From Herpetosiphon aurantiacus DSM 785 (GTDB lineage Bacteria; Chloroflexota; Chloroflexia; Chloroflexales; Herpetosiphonaceae), in contig CP000875.1 in assembly GCA_000018565.1 (NCBI GenBank), positions 4,789,199 to 4,853,198 of the forward strand: a stretch of 64,000 nucleotides of DNA, in the 5' to 3' direction. The position numbers and the translations under genes are program-made. Shown in pieces: positions 25,540 to 35,300 of the stretch. The notes beneath the pieces were generated by a model. It was not told where the DNA came from and searched no databases. It saw only the letters and a list, made by a program, of their open reading frames with translations. Numbering within the stretch: position 1 is the stretch's first letter; each line of letters opens with the position of its first letter.

Positions 25540-26940
25540 GTGGGCTATCAATTAACTCCTGAAGTGGTTCGCGGAACCCGTGACCTTTTTGCCGCTGCCG
25601 TTCACCAACGTCAGGCGCTGATTCAGACATTAACCGCTACTTTTGATCAAGCTGGCTATGACCCGATTGAGTTGCCATTGCTTGAGCATCGTGAGTTGTA
25701 TTTAAAAAAATCTGGTGATGATCTCATCGCCAAATTGTACCATTGGAATCAAGGTGGCCGTGATTTGGCCTTACGCCCTGAATGGACAGCCTCGGTCTTA
25801 CGAGCAGTCATCAGTGGCATGGGCGATGCGCCAATTCCCTTACGCTTGCGCTACGCTGGGCCAGTGTTTCGCTATGAACGCCCACGTCGCGCGACCTATC
25901 GGCAATTTACCCAAGTTGGCATCGAATTAATCGGTGCACCTGGCCCGTTGGCCGATGCTGAAGCCCTTGGTTTGGCTGTCACTGGCCTGCGCGAATTGGG
26001 CATTCAGCAATGGACGTTAACCATTGGCCATATTGGTGTAATTAAGACGTTGCTCAATAGCCTCGGCTTACCCGAACGGATCACGTCGGCGCTCACCTGG
26101 AGCCTCGAACGGATTCGTTCTAAAGGGCTTGATGCGGTTAAACAACAATGGCGCGACGACGACGACGATCTGCCAGTTGATTTAGCCAGCCTAGCCCATC
26201 TCGCCGACCAAGATCTTGAGACGCTGTTGTTGCGCGTATTACCCAGTCTTGGGGTGCGCCTCGATAGCGGCGGGCGTGAGCCACAAGCAATCATTCAACG
26301 CTTGGTGCGCAAGCTGCGCCGTGGCGACGATGCGCTTAATCTTGATCGCGCATGGCAGTTGCTTTCAGCTTTAACCGCTGCCCGTGGCTCGGCACCAGAT
26401 GTGATGCAACAGATGCGCGAGCTATGCCAAGAATATACGGTTGCACCCGACGCTTTGGATGAGTTGCAAACCACCCTGACCTTACTTGAGGCATATGGCG
26501 TGCCAGCAGATCAGATTGTGCTGGATTTTGGCATGGGTCGTGGCTTGCACTACTACACTGGCCTGATTTTCGAGATCGATGGCGCTGATGGCTTGCAACT
26601 CTGTGGCGGTGGCCGCTATGATGATTTAGTTGCGGCGCTTGGTGGGCGAGCAATGCCAGCCGTTGGCTTTGCCTATGGACTCGAACGAATCGTCGCAGCA
26701 GTTGCGCCAGCCGAAATTGCCCCAGTTAAAAGTGTGTTGGTTGTTGGCGATGATCATGGCTTGGTAATTCAGGCAGCAGCAGCACTCCGCCAACAAGGCT
26801 ATCGCACGGCAGTTGATTTGCGCCAGCGTTCGTATGCGGCCAATTTAAATGATGCCCGTCGGCGTGAAATGAGCCATCTGGCCTTGGTTAGTGTTGATGG
26901 TATTCAACTGCGCGATTTAAATGAACAGAAACCCCAATGA
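25540..26940 (+). CDS. hisZ: HisS-family protein, probably ATP phosphoribosyltransferase regulatory subunit
   Basis: A 466-residue class II synthetase-like protein. Motif 2 reads FRYERPRRATYRQFTQVGIELIG, the HisA-like loop GLHYYTGLIFEIDG, and motif 3 AVGFAYGLERI. GLHYYTG is the HisZ version; true histidyl-tRNA synthetases have GLDYYTR. LRPEWT replaces the LRPEGT of HisRS. HisZ binds the short HisG and makes it active and feedback-sensitive in histidine synthesis. A C-terminal anticodon-domain-like stretch (VLVVGDDHGLVIQAAAALRQQG onward) is retained, making it longer than many HisZ proteins. The GTG start has GGAGG five bases upstream. No hisG is next to it, so a divergent HisRS paralog is the alternative. 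pheS follows after 37 bases. Confidence 0.75.
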   Translation: MGYQLTPEVVRGTRDLFAAAVHQRQALIQTLTATFDQAGYDPIELPLLEHRELYLKKSGDDLIAKLYHWNQGGRDLALRPEWTASVLRAVISGMGDAPIPLRLRYAGPVFRYERPRRATYRQFTQVGIELIGAPGPLADAEALGLAVTGLRELGIQQWTLTIGHIGVIKTLLNSLGLPERITSALTWSLERIRSKGLDAVKQQWRDDDDDLPVDLASLAHLADQDLETLLLRVLPSLGVRLDSGGREPQAIIQRLVRKLRRGDDALNLDRAWQLLSALTAARGSAPDVMQQMRELCQEYTVAPDALDELQTTLTLLEAYGVPADQIVLDFGMGRGLHYYTGLIFEIDGADGLQLCGGGRYDDLVAALGGRAMPAVGFAYGLERIVAAVAPAEIAPVKSVLVVGDDHGLVIQAAAALRQQGYRTAVDLRQRSYAANLNDARRREMSHLALVSVDGIQLRDLNEQKPQ

Positions 26941-26977
26941 GTGTGCTACACTACGCGGAGCATATTAAAAGGTAGGA

Positions 26978-28024
26978 ATGGCAATGTTTGAGCAATTAGA
27001 TCAAATTGAAAAAGAGGCCGCTGCGGCCTTAGCCAGCGTCCAATCACTCGATGATTTGGCTGCATGGCGCACCCAATGGACTGGCAAAAAGGGCGCGTTG
27101 GCCCAAGCCAGTCAATCAATCGGTAAGCTCGACCCCAAAGATCGGCCAGCCTTTGGCCAACGCTTTGGCGCGATCAAGCAAGCCTTGAGCGAACAAGAAA
27201 CCACTTTAGAAGCGCGTTTGCAAAGCGCGGCCTTGCATCAAGAGCTTGAAGAAGACGCGGTTGACATTAGTTTGCCTGGGCGAGCTGCCAATATTGGCCG
27301 TTTGCACCCCAGCACTCAATCGCTGCGCCGAATTCAGCATATTTTTGCTGAAATGGGCTTTCAAGTCTGGGAAAGCCGCGAAGTCGAATCCGATGAGTAT
27401 AATTTTGAATTGCTCAATATGCCGGCGCATCACCCAGCCCGCGATATGTGGGATACGTTCTATGTGCAATCCGACGATCCTCATCAAAAGGTCGTGTTGC
27501 GCACCCACACCTCGCCTGGCCAAATTCATGTGATGCGAACATTGAATCCTGAGCCAATTCGGGTGATTTTGCCTGGTAAGTGCTATCGCTACGAGCCAGT
27601 CAGCGCTCGATCCGAGATGATGTTCCATCAAGTTGAAGGCTTGGTGATCGGCAAAAACATTACCATGGCCGACCTCAAAGGTACCTTGGCCAACTTTGCG
27701 CGGCGCATGTTTAAGGATGATGTGAAAGTGCGTTATCGCCCTTCATACTTCCCCTTCACCGAGCCAAGCGTCGAAGTCGATATCGAATGTTTCATTTGTG
27801 GTGGCGAAGGCTGTCGGATTTGCAAAAAGAGCGGCTGGCTGGAAATTCTGGGCGCAGGGATGGTGCACCCAACCGTCTTGCGCAACGGCGGCTATGATCC
27901 CGCTGAGTGGAGCGGCTTTGCCTTTGGGATGGGGCCAGAACGCCAAACCATGCTGCGCTACGACATCGACGACATTCGCTGGTTCTTCTCCAACGATGGT
28001 CGGTTCTTGGAACAATTCGGTTAA
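26978..28024 (+). CDS. pheS: Phenylalanyl-tRNA synthetase alpha subunit
   Basis: A 348-residue catalytic subunit of the alpha2-beta2 enzyme that charges tRNA-Phe. The N-terminal coiled-coil (about 1-90), motif 1 region, motif 2 FHQVEGLVIGKNITMADLKG, the SYFPFTEPSVEVDI strand and motif 3 GFAFGMGPERQTMLRYDIDDIRWF are all present. Before motif 3 a Cys-rich insertion (CFICGGEGCRICKKSG) carries four Cys and may bind zinc. AAAGG/AGGA stands just upstream of the start; an ATG two codons later is possible. pheT, normally next to pheS, is not adjacent: a membrane gene follows after a hairpin. Confidence 0.95.
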   Translation: MAMFEQLDQIEKEAAAALASVQSLDDLAAWRTQWTGKKGALAQASQSIGKLDPKDRPAFGQRFGAIKQALSEQETTLEARLQSAALHQELEEDAVDISLPGRAANIGRLHPSTQSLRRIQHIFAEMGFQVWESREVESDEYNFELLNMPAHHPARDMWDTFYVQSDDPHQKVVLRTHTSPGQIHVMRTLNPEPIRVILPGKCYRYEPVSARSEMMFHQVEGLVIGKNITMADLKGTLANFARRMFKDDVKVRYRPSYFPFTEPSVEVDIECFICGGEGCRICKKSGWLEILGAGMVHPTVLRNGGYDPAEWSGFAFGMGPERQTMLRYDIDDIRWFFSNDGRFLEQFG

Positions 28025-28034
28025 TTCTCCGATC

Positions 28035-28066
28035 GGCGCTGAATGAGACCATTCAGCGCCTTGCTT
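28035..28066 (+). terminator. Hairpin terminator of hisZ-pheS
   Basis: 11-bp perfect stem GGCGCTGAATG / CATTCAGCGCC with 4-base loop, followed by TTGCTTC. The T tract is imperfect. Confidence 0.65.
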
Positions 28067-28068
28067 CA

Positions 28069-29790
28069 ATGCCTGCATTACAACGCTTCCGCTATCATTG
28101 GCCTTTGCTGCTCCTCCTGCTGGTGTATTGCACGCTTGCGGTCTGGTGGAGTACCCGCATTCCCTTGGGCGAAGGCCCAGATGAGCCAGGCCATGCCGAA
28201 TATGCCCTATTTGTGGCCCGCAATAATCGCCTGCCCGATCAGCGTTTAGGCGATGTGCCAGGCGAAGGCCATCAGCCACCACTGGCCTATTGGTTGATGC
28301 AACCATTAGCTCGCTCGGTTGCCGTCGAAGATCGGGTAGTGATTCTAGCGAATAATCATCGCTGGATTTGGGCTGGGGGCAAGGAGCCAGCCGCCTTTGC
28401 TTGGCGCTCAATCGATCGACCACCCTACCAAGCCGATGTGCTGGTATGGCATCGTTTGCGTTGGTTTTCAATTGGCTGTGCCGCCCTGACGATTGTTGTG
28501 GGTTATGCAATCGGTTTACGTTTGGGCTTGAGTAAGACCTTAGCAACCTTCGCCGCCAGTTTGTTGGCATTTTGGCCGCAATTGCTATTTCACTCAGTTT
28601 TAGTCTCGAATGATCCATTGCTATGGCTGTTGTGTGCTGGCTTGTTATGGCTGTTGCTTGAGCCAAATCCGCAAGCCTGGTGGCCATGGGCGGTTGGGGC
28701 AACCCTAGGGGCAGCCTTACTAACCAAACAAAGTGCGGTGCTGCTAATCCCTTTGATTGGGCTACGGCTTTGGCAATTGCGCCGCTCGATCAACCTCTGG
28801 CCTGCGCTTGGTTGGCTGAGCCTAAGTAGTACAGCAATAGCAGGTTGGTGGTATGTGCGCAATTTGCTGCTGTATGGCGACCCATTTGGTTTGGGCTTGT
28901 ACAAAGGCGAATTTAGCAGCCCAACCTTTTCACCGTGGAGCTTGCACGATTGGGGCGAGGCCATGCATGCCTTGGGCAGTTCGCTGATTGCCCGCTTTGG
29001 CTGGATGAGCGTGGCCGCGCCGCAATGGCTGTATTGGTTGTTAGCGATTTGGCTTGGCCTGGCAATTTTAGGCATTCGACGCTTGCGCATCGATCAACGC
29101 TGGCAAATCGCTTGGGCCTTGGTTGGCTTGGCCTTTGCTTGGACTTTCGCTTTTGCAGTATTGAGTGGCCAAGTTGGCTGGCAAGCTCGTTTCTTATTTC
29201 CGGCGGCTCCGGTGGCGGCGTGTGCCTTGGCGATTGGGCTTGAGCGCAGCATCAAAACGGCGGCTTGGCTCTTACCAGCGTTATTAGTAACAATGGCGGT
29301 GGGCTTGCCAAATACCGTGATCAGCGCGGCCTACCCCTATTTGGTGGTTGAGCCACAGCCGGAGCGGCCAGTTTTGGCCTTGTGGCGACCCGATACTGCT
29401 AATCCAATTGAATTACGCGGCATTTTGCTGCCCCCAACCGCCAAAGCAGGCCAACCATGGCTGGTCAACACGTTGTGGCGAGCGGTTGGCAAACAAGATC
29501 GCCAATGGTCGTTATTTGTGCATTTGGCCGAGGTTGGCAGCAAAGATGAGAGTTTTGCCTTCGATGTGCAGCCGCAAGATGGGGTTTGGCATTCGCTACG
29601 CTGGACACCCGACGATTGGTGGGAAGATCTACTGACAATCAATATTCCCAGCGATTTGGCTGCTGGCGAGTATGAAGTGCGAATCGGCTGGTTTGATGAA
29701 TTTGGCGATTGGAGCCGCGCCGGAGTTTGGAGCCAAGACGGCATCCTGCTTGGTGATTATGCAGTCGTTGGCAAAGTGGTGGTGGAGTAA
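28069..29790 (+). CDS. Polytopic glycosyltransferase-like membrane protein
   Basis: About 573 residues. After the first helix (about 9-28) comes the loop PLGEGPDEPGHAEYALFVARNNRLP, with an acidic D/E pair at the position of the catalytic acid residues of GT-C (PMT/GT39, DUF2142-type) enzymes. Then about nine helices, and a roughly 150-residue C-terminal beta domain containing RPDTANPIELRGILLPP and SLFVHLAEVG. A lipid-linked sugar donor is likely. The ATG at 28069 is preferred because the longer open frame overlaps pheS and its terminator. It begins almost directly behind the terminator, so how it is transcribed is unclear. Confidence 0.72.
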   Translation: MPALQRFRYHWPLLLLLLVYCTLAVWWSTRIPLGEGPDEPGHAEYALFVARNNRLPDQRLGDVPGEGHQPPLAYWLMQPLARSVAVEDRVVILANNHRWIWAGGKEPAAFAWRSIDRPPYQADVLVWHRLRWFSIGCAALTIVVGYAIGLRLGLSKTLATFAASLLAFWPQLLFHSVLVSNDPLLWLLCAGLLWLLLEPNPQAWWPWAVGATLGAALLTKQSAVLLIPLIGLRLWQLRRSINLWPALGWLSLSSTAIAGWWYVRNLLLYGDPFGLGLYKGEFSSPTFSPWSLHDWGEAMHALGSSLIARFGWMSVAAPQWLYWLLAIWLGLAILGIRRLRIDQRWQIAWALVGLAFAWTFAFAVLSGQVGWQARFLFPAAPVAACALAIGLERSIKTAAWLLPALLVTMAVGLPNTVISAAYPYLVVEPQPERPVLALWRPDTANPIELRGILLPPTAKAGQPWLVNTLWRAVGKQDRQWSLFVHLAEVGSKDESFAFDVQPQDGVWHSLRWTPDDWWEDLLTINIPSDLAAGEYEVRIGWFDEFGDWSRAGVWSQDGILLGDYAVVGKVVVE

Positions 29791-29877
29791 GTAGAGCGAG
29801 GCTATCGGCTATTGACGTTAGGCTATCGGAGATTGGTTGGTGTAATGGATGATGAGGTTAACAATCGGTTCCGCCGT

Positions 29878-29993
29878 TCCCTCACCCCCAGCCCCTCGCC
29901 CACTGCGGCGGGCGAGGGATGTTCCACCGTTCTGATACAGTGGTTCCCCCTCGCCTCGCTCGGCGGGAGCGGGGGCTAGGAGGTGAGGGTATG
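29878..29993. repeat. Paired GC-rich interspersed repeat
   Basis: Left half TTCCCTCACCCCCAGCCCCT..GCGGCGGGCGAGGG and right half CGGCGGGAGCGGGGGCTAGG..GTGAGGG face each other around TTCCACCGTTCTGATACAGT. The same arrangement is at 40090-40197, including the TTCCACC word. No gene. Confidence 0.8.
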
Positions 29994-30017
29994 TCAATCG
30001 ATGATCGCTGTACTATA

Positions 30018-30545
30018 TTAGTCTCCGATATTCTTGGCTGCGGCTAAAATCACCATCACCGGAATTAATGCCGTGATTTCCAAGGTGTAATCGCTGCGCC
30101 CACGTTGGGTAATAATCCCAGCGTTGCGTAATTCCTTGAGATGATGATATAACTGGCCCGCCGATTGCATATTCAAGCGTTCCAACAGGCTTTGGCTGCT
30201 GGCAGGGCTTTCCAGCAAGGTCTGGATAATTTGTAAACGCACGGGACTAGCCAAGGCACTTAATACACTAATAAGTTGTTCGGCAGGGTAGCGCAGCAAT
30301 TCGCCTAAGCCATATTCGCCCTGCCAAACATAATTGCCAAGCGCCGAATTAATTGAGCCAGCAAAGAGAAATGCTCCATGGCCAAGCTCATGCTCATAAT
30401 CGCTGCCTGTGCGTTGTTGTAATAGCCGTACCAAGCCTAAGTCTTGATTTATAATTGGCGGTATTACCGGAGTTTGGCTTTCTAAGGCACTGACCCGGGC
30501 TTCCAACGCGGCAATTCGGTCGAGCAAGGCTTGGGCTGCATCCAT
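30018..30545 (-). CDS. ArsR-type winged-helix transcriptional regulator
   Basis: A 175-residue protein. Residues 1-25 form a leucine-heptad coiled coil, followed by a short region with HELGHGAFLFAGS, and the C-terminal half is an ArsR-like winged helix: LASPVRLQIIQTLLESPASSQSLLERLNMQSAGQLYHHLKEL with the recognition helix, then the wing GIITQRGRSDYTLE. The QLYHHLKEL wording is typical of ArsR/HTH_20 proteins. No metal-binding Cys pair is seen. AGAGGA precedes the ATG at about 9 bases. The beta-lactamase-fold gene lies 28 bases upstream, in the same direction, suggesting an operon. Confidence 0.85.
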   Translation of the reverse strand: MDAAQALLDRIAALEARVSALESQTPVIPPIINQDLGLVRLLQQRTGSDYEHELGHGAFLFAGSINSALGNYVWQGEYGLGELLRYPAEQLISVLSALASPVRLQIIQTLLESPASSQSLLERLNMQSAGQLYHHLKELRNAGIITQRGRSDYTLEITALIPVMVILAAAKNIGD

Positions 30546-30573
30546 GAAGTTGGTTCCTCTGGCTGAAATCGCC

Positions 30574-31782
30574 CTATTTTAGCTGGCTTGCGACCGATTG
30601 AGCAAATGCGGGTTCTAGCGCGACTTGCACGGCAAATTGCTGCTGCATAAACGTTTGGAGCAAGCCAAGCCATGTGGCATCGGGTAATTGATTGAAAAAG
30701 AGCACGACCACCCGCGTGCGATCAGCCCATTCGCCTTGCGCAGGCTGCACAAACATGGCTTCGGTCAGCATTGCGGGCAGGCTACCACCCTTGGTGCCAA
30801 AATGCTTGAACATCGCTTCATTGCCAGCAATAGTCATCGGCCATTCTAGATATTCGCGCATAGTTTGCGAAACTTCAGGGCTGATCAATTGATTATTGCC
30901 AACCAATGCCATCACTTTAGCATAATCGCTGGCGCTACCTCTGGGTATAATGTGCGAGAAAACCTGACCTTGTTCAGCCAAGCTTAGGGTTATTTGGCCT
31001 TGATTGCGCACAGTTTCGCGCCATGCTGGTTCTGTTTTGTAGCGCTCAGCTAGTGCTAAGGCTTGTTGCTCGATGCTGGCTTGATCCAACTTCAATAAGG
31101 TTGGTAGGGTGCTTGAATCGATTGGCGCATCGGGGTTCATTACCAACAGAAACAGCCCCATAATTGGCAGAATTTTGGTTTGCTGCTGCATCCCTAGCGT
31201 TTTGATCGTTTGATCAAGCGCCGCCATGCCCAAGCGATCGATCAAATAATCGGTGGCGGCGTTATCGCTCTCGAAAATCATGGCTTGAGCAAGGGTTTTG
31301 AGCGGCACGGTTTTTTGCGGGTCATTGGCAAAGCCGCGTTGATCGGCAGGAATTTCAAGCCGTTTTAATGCCGCCGGATGTGCGCCACCATCAGTATTCG
31401 GCCAATACCACAGCTCCCAATCGGCCAAAGCAATCGGTTCTTCGGGATCAAGCGTGCCCGCCTCGACTGCTTGGGCATAGCTTGCCAAGACCACAATCTT
31501 CATGGTCGAGGCAAGTGGCAATGGCATTTCAGCATTGAATTGAATCACCGGATCAGCTTGGTTGATGCTGCCATCGCTGTTGGTGCTATAGCTGACCATC
31601 GACGTATTGGCGGCATGTTGGCGTATAAACTCCAGCATTTGCGCGGAAGTTTGAGGATTGCTAATTGTTGTAGTGGTCGCAGTCGCCACCGCTGCACTTG
31701 GCACAGCCGTTGGTTGAACACTCGCACTGCCACATCCAACCAACATGATCATTAACATGAACACCCAAAACCAGTTAGCCAT
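30574..31782 (-). CDS. Class A beta-lactamase-fold serine hydrolase, lipoprotein
   Basis: About 402 residues. A lipoprotein signal (LVGC, Cys17) and an Ala/Thr-rich linker are followed by the serine hydrolase domain: S-x-x-K is STMK at about 92-95, S-D-N at about 172-174 (ESDNAATDYL), and the third motif is TKGG (in FGTKGGSL) instead of the usual KTG/KSG. It is anchored outside the cytoplasmic membrane. A peptidoglycan or beta-lactam substrate is possible; the altered third box argues against assuming resistance. The ATG at 31782 has GAGGTAGG immediately upstream; a TTG six codons earlier opens the frame. Confidence 0.82.
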   Translation of the reverse strand: MANWFWVFMLMIMLVGCGSASVQPTAVPSAAVATATTTTISNPQTSAQMLEFIRQHAANTSMVSYSTNSDGSINQADPVIQFNAEMPLPLASTMKIVVLASYAQAVEAGTLDPEEPIALADWELWYWPNTDGGAHPAALKRLEIPADQRGFANDPQKTVPLKTLAQAMIFESDNAATDYLIDRLGMAALDQTIKTLGMQQQTKILPIMGLFLLVMNPDAPIDSSTLPTLLKLDQASIEQQALALAERYKTEPAWRETVRNQGQITLSLAEQGQVFSHIIPRGSASDYAKVMALVGNNQLISPEVSQTMREYLEWPMTIAGNEAMFKHFGTKGGSLPAMLTEAMFVQPAQGEWADRTRVVVLFFNQLPDATWLGLLQTFMQQQFAVQVALEPAFAQSVASQLK

Positions 31783-31868
31783 GTATCCTACCTCTTGCAA
31801 TATTCTACTATTCTAGATTATATGCATTTATATCAATAAAATTAGAATATTGCAAGATACAGTTTGTT

Positions 31869-32195
31869 TTAGCTCAGCCTGCTTGGCACAACCCGCCAAT
31901 GGCTCCAGGCGACTTTGCGATCGCCTAGTTTGATTTCGCTGATTTCAAAAGCTTGATCAACAAGGCTAACCATATAAATTTCTGGCTGAATAATATCCCA
32001 ATGCTGAATCTGGACTTTGACCAAATAGATTGGATTTTCGGCTGTGCTCTCAGGATCGAAGCCCCAACGATATTCCAAATCGGTGGCTGCGGTGATAATG
32101 TGTCTGCCTCGTGTTGTGCGCTCAGCATTGCTTGAACTAAATTGATAAAGCGCGAGATCGCGGACGGCTTCGGGGAGTGGTGGACGCTTTGGCAT
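31869..32195 (-). CDS. Hypothetical protein
   Basis: A 108-residue soluble protein from an ATG with AAGGAG six bases upstream. No family is recognised. It begins with a basic, Pro-rich stretch and has an alternating strand-like pattern in the middle (PIYLVKVQIQHWDIIQPEIYMVSLVDQAFEI), ending in an Arg/Trp-rich tail. It stands between the beta-lactamase-fold gene and the large propeller gene. Confidence 0.7.
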   Translation of the reverse strand: MPKRPPLPEAVRDLALYQFSSSNAERTTRGRHIITAATDLEYRWGFDPESTAENPIYLVKVQIQHWDIIQPEIYMVSLVDQAFEISEIKLGDRKVAWSHWRVVPSRLS

Positions 32196-32244
32196 GCTTA
32201 GCTCCTTGGTTGGCAAGATGCTTTGAGTATAGCAAGCGTGATCA

Positions 32245-32287
32245 TTAAAAACATTAGCCTCGGTCGCGAAACATGGCAACCGAGGCT
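32245..32287 (-). terminator. Rho-independent terminator of the large propeller gene
   Basis: 9-bp stem AGCCTCGGT / ACCGAGGCT (32256-32264 and 32279-32287), followed on the minus strand by AATGTTTTTAATG. Confidence 0.75.
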
Positions 32288-32309
32288 AGACGCTTAATCA
32301 AACAAACGT

Positions 32310-35300
32310 TTATTTAATTGTCATTGGCAGGAAGATTTGGTGAATGCCAACATCGAAGGTGCCCAGCACATCTGGCCCTTGCAACTCGCCATGATCATCG
32401 CTGGCGTAGAGTTCGATATTATAGCGACCACGCGCCGCCTCGTTGAAGGTCACGTTGAAGGTTACATTCATGCTAAAGCCAGTTGGGCCGCTGCCGGCAA
32501 AACTGCTGGCTTCAACATCAAGCTCGGCAGTGTCGCTGCTGAGGATGTTTGGAGTTTCGGCAATCGCTGTGCCGATGATATCACCCTCGCTGTTGAGCAA
32601 ACTAAATGTGCCCGAAACGCCCTCAGTAAAGCGTGCCCACAACCCAATTCCATCGGCATTGACCAAGCGTAAATCAAGGCTATCGATAATCCGCCATGGA
32701 TCGGTGGTGTGAGTCCAGCTAATCGTGAAGGTGGTTTGCAAACCTACATCTACACCGCCTGTATCGGGAGTGATGCTGCTAAATCCGACGTTATTGCGCA
32801 AAACTGCCAAATTAACGCTATTCGAATCGCCGCCGCCAGGTGTGGGATTGCGCACAATCACGCTATGATTACCCAGTGCTGTATTGACTGGCATTGAGAA
32901 ATTAATTTGAACATTATTTAAGAAGGTAGTTGGGCGTTCAATTCCATCAACAAACACCTTGGAGCTAGCAACAAAACCCGTGCCGCTGACGCTGATTTGC
33001 ACTGGCAAGCCAATTGCTTGTTGCACAAAACTATTGGGCGTAATGCTGCTGATAGTTGGCACTGGGTTGCCTGGAGCAATAATTTGGGTGCTAATTTGTT
33101 GTTGATTGTTGGCTGTAATAGGCTCATCAGCCGGCGAACTAAGCGTGCCACGGCTTGTGATCGTTCTAACTTGAGTTGGCGTAGCATTGACTACCACAGT
33201 AGCGCGGGCATTGGGCGTGAGCGTGCCAAGCGTACAACGCAAGGTCGTGGCATTGCTGAAACTACATGTGCCTTGGCTAGCACTAATATTGCCAAAACTA
33301 ACCGAGCTATCAAATGTTTGCTCGTAAATCACGCTGGTTGCGGTAATGATGCCTTGGTTGATTAAGCTCACATTGTATTGGAATGGGGTGTTGACCTGTA
33401 CCGGATCAGCCGAATCGCGCAGACTGACCGCCAAATCAACTTCGGGCTGAGTCCATTGGGCAAAGCGCTTCGATGATTTGCTGCCAGCAGCATCAAAAAT
33501 TCCACCAACAAATAGATCATCGCCGCGCACGCTCATTGCGAATCCTTTGACCGAATCGGCATTGCCAGTGCCGCCACTAATTCCGCTACCCAATGCTTGC
33601 CAAGCAGTACCATCCCAACGGGCGATATTGGTTGGGCGAGTGGGGTTAGGCTGCGAGTAGAAAAACGTACCAGCTGCATACAAATCAGTGCCACGCACTG
33701 CCAGCGTTTGAACAGTGTTGCCAATGCCAAAGCCTTGAGCCAACGGCGACCAAACCCCAGTTGTCGGGTGAACAAGGGCGATTGCGCTGGTTCCAGCCAC
33801 GCCATCAGCTAAATTGAACGAGCCACCAACCGCAATCTGGGTGCCAAATGCCGCTAACGAAAATACAATATCGTCAGTGCCACCGCGCAATGCTTGCCAG
33901 GCTGTACCATTCCAACGGGCAATATTATTGGCGCTCACGCCGCTAGCAGTGCTAAAATCACCGCCTGCAAATAACGTTCCGCTGCGGAACACCAAGGCAT
34001 GAACTGGCCCGCCAATGCCTGAGCCAAGCGCCGACCATGAATTTCCGCCGTTGGTACTGCGGGCAATATGATTGACAGTCGTACCATCGATTTGGGTAAA
34101 ATCGCCGCCAATCACAATTTCACTACCGTTGATGGCAATTGCCCGCACCGAACCATTGATACTATTGGAAATCTCAAACCATTGCTGATCACCAATATCC
34201 CACTTGGCCACGCCTGCGGTGTTGATTCCGCCAGCCTCGCTAAAATCGCCAGCAACGATCAATTGATCACTGCCAAATGGCGCAATTGCCCGCACGGTAT
34301 CATTGGTGCCATTTTCAGTTTTGCCAAATAATGGCGACCATGTGCGGGTCGTTGGGTTGAACAGCGCAATATTGTTGATCGCCTGATCGCTGGCGCGGTT
34401 GAATTCGCCACCGACAAACACGCCTGAAGCGCTGGCATGCACCGCAAATACTGCATTATCCGGCCCGCTGATTGTGCCACCCAAGGGCAAGAATTGATGC
34501 GGCTGATTGCTGCCAGTTGGCGTGGGAATAAACAAACTAACAAAACCACTCGGATTAAGTATATTGGTACTTTCACCAGTAACGAAAAATTGTTCAGTTG
34601 TGCCAATCCGTTCGATTTGGCTAATTTTGAAGGGTGAATTTGGTATAAACTGCCAGGTTGTGCCGTTCCATAGCCCCATTAAATTCCCCGTGGTTACCTG
34701 ACCGCTGGAGTTCACCAGACCAAAATAATTGCCCCCAACAAAGATTCGCCCAGGTAATTCGGCAATTGCGCGAATTTCAGAATTTGACGCAATTGGATTA
34801 AAGCCGCGGCCAGTGAAGGCTTCCCACGTATTGCCGCCGCGCCAAGCTGCCGAGCCGCCCACTGGCAAGACAACGCCTGCACTGGTGAAACTACCACCAA
34901 CCACCACAAAATTGCTGCTGCGAAAATCGACAAAGCGCACTCGACCATTTACCCCATTGTTCGTGCCAGTACCAAGGCTTTGCCAAGCATTGCCATCCCA
35001 TAAGGCGATATTGTTGGCAACCAAACCATTGGCGCTGGTAAATACCCCGCCTGCCAAAATTTGGGCCGTGTTGCTGGGATTGAAGGCTACAGCAAAAACT
35101 TGGGCATTTGTGCCTGCTAGGCCATCAGCCAAGGCGCTCCATGTGCCATTCGTCCAGCGGGCAATTCGATTGGCGCTGACCCCATCGATGCTCGTAAAGC
35201 TGCCGCCAACATACACAATATCGCCATTCGCATCGGGCACAACCACCACAGCATCGACCGAGCCATTAACATTGGTTGCTAGCGCCGACCATTGTTGGGT

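Noticed and set aside
27743-28702. Minus-strand 319-residue frame opposite pheS and the next gene
   Set aside because: Covers two well-supported genes on the other strand and shows no recognisable domain.
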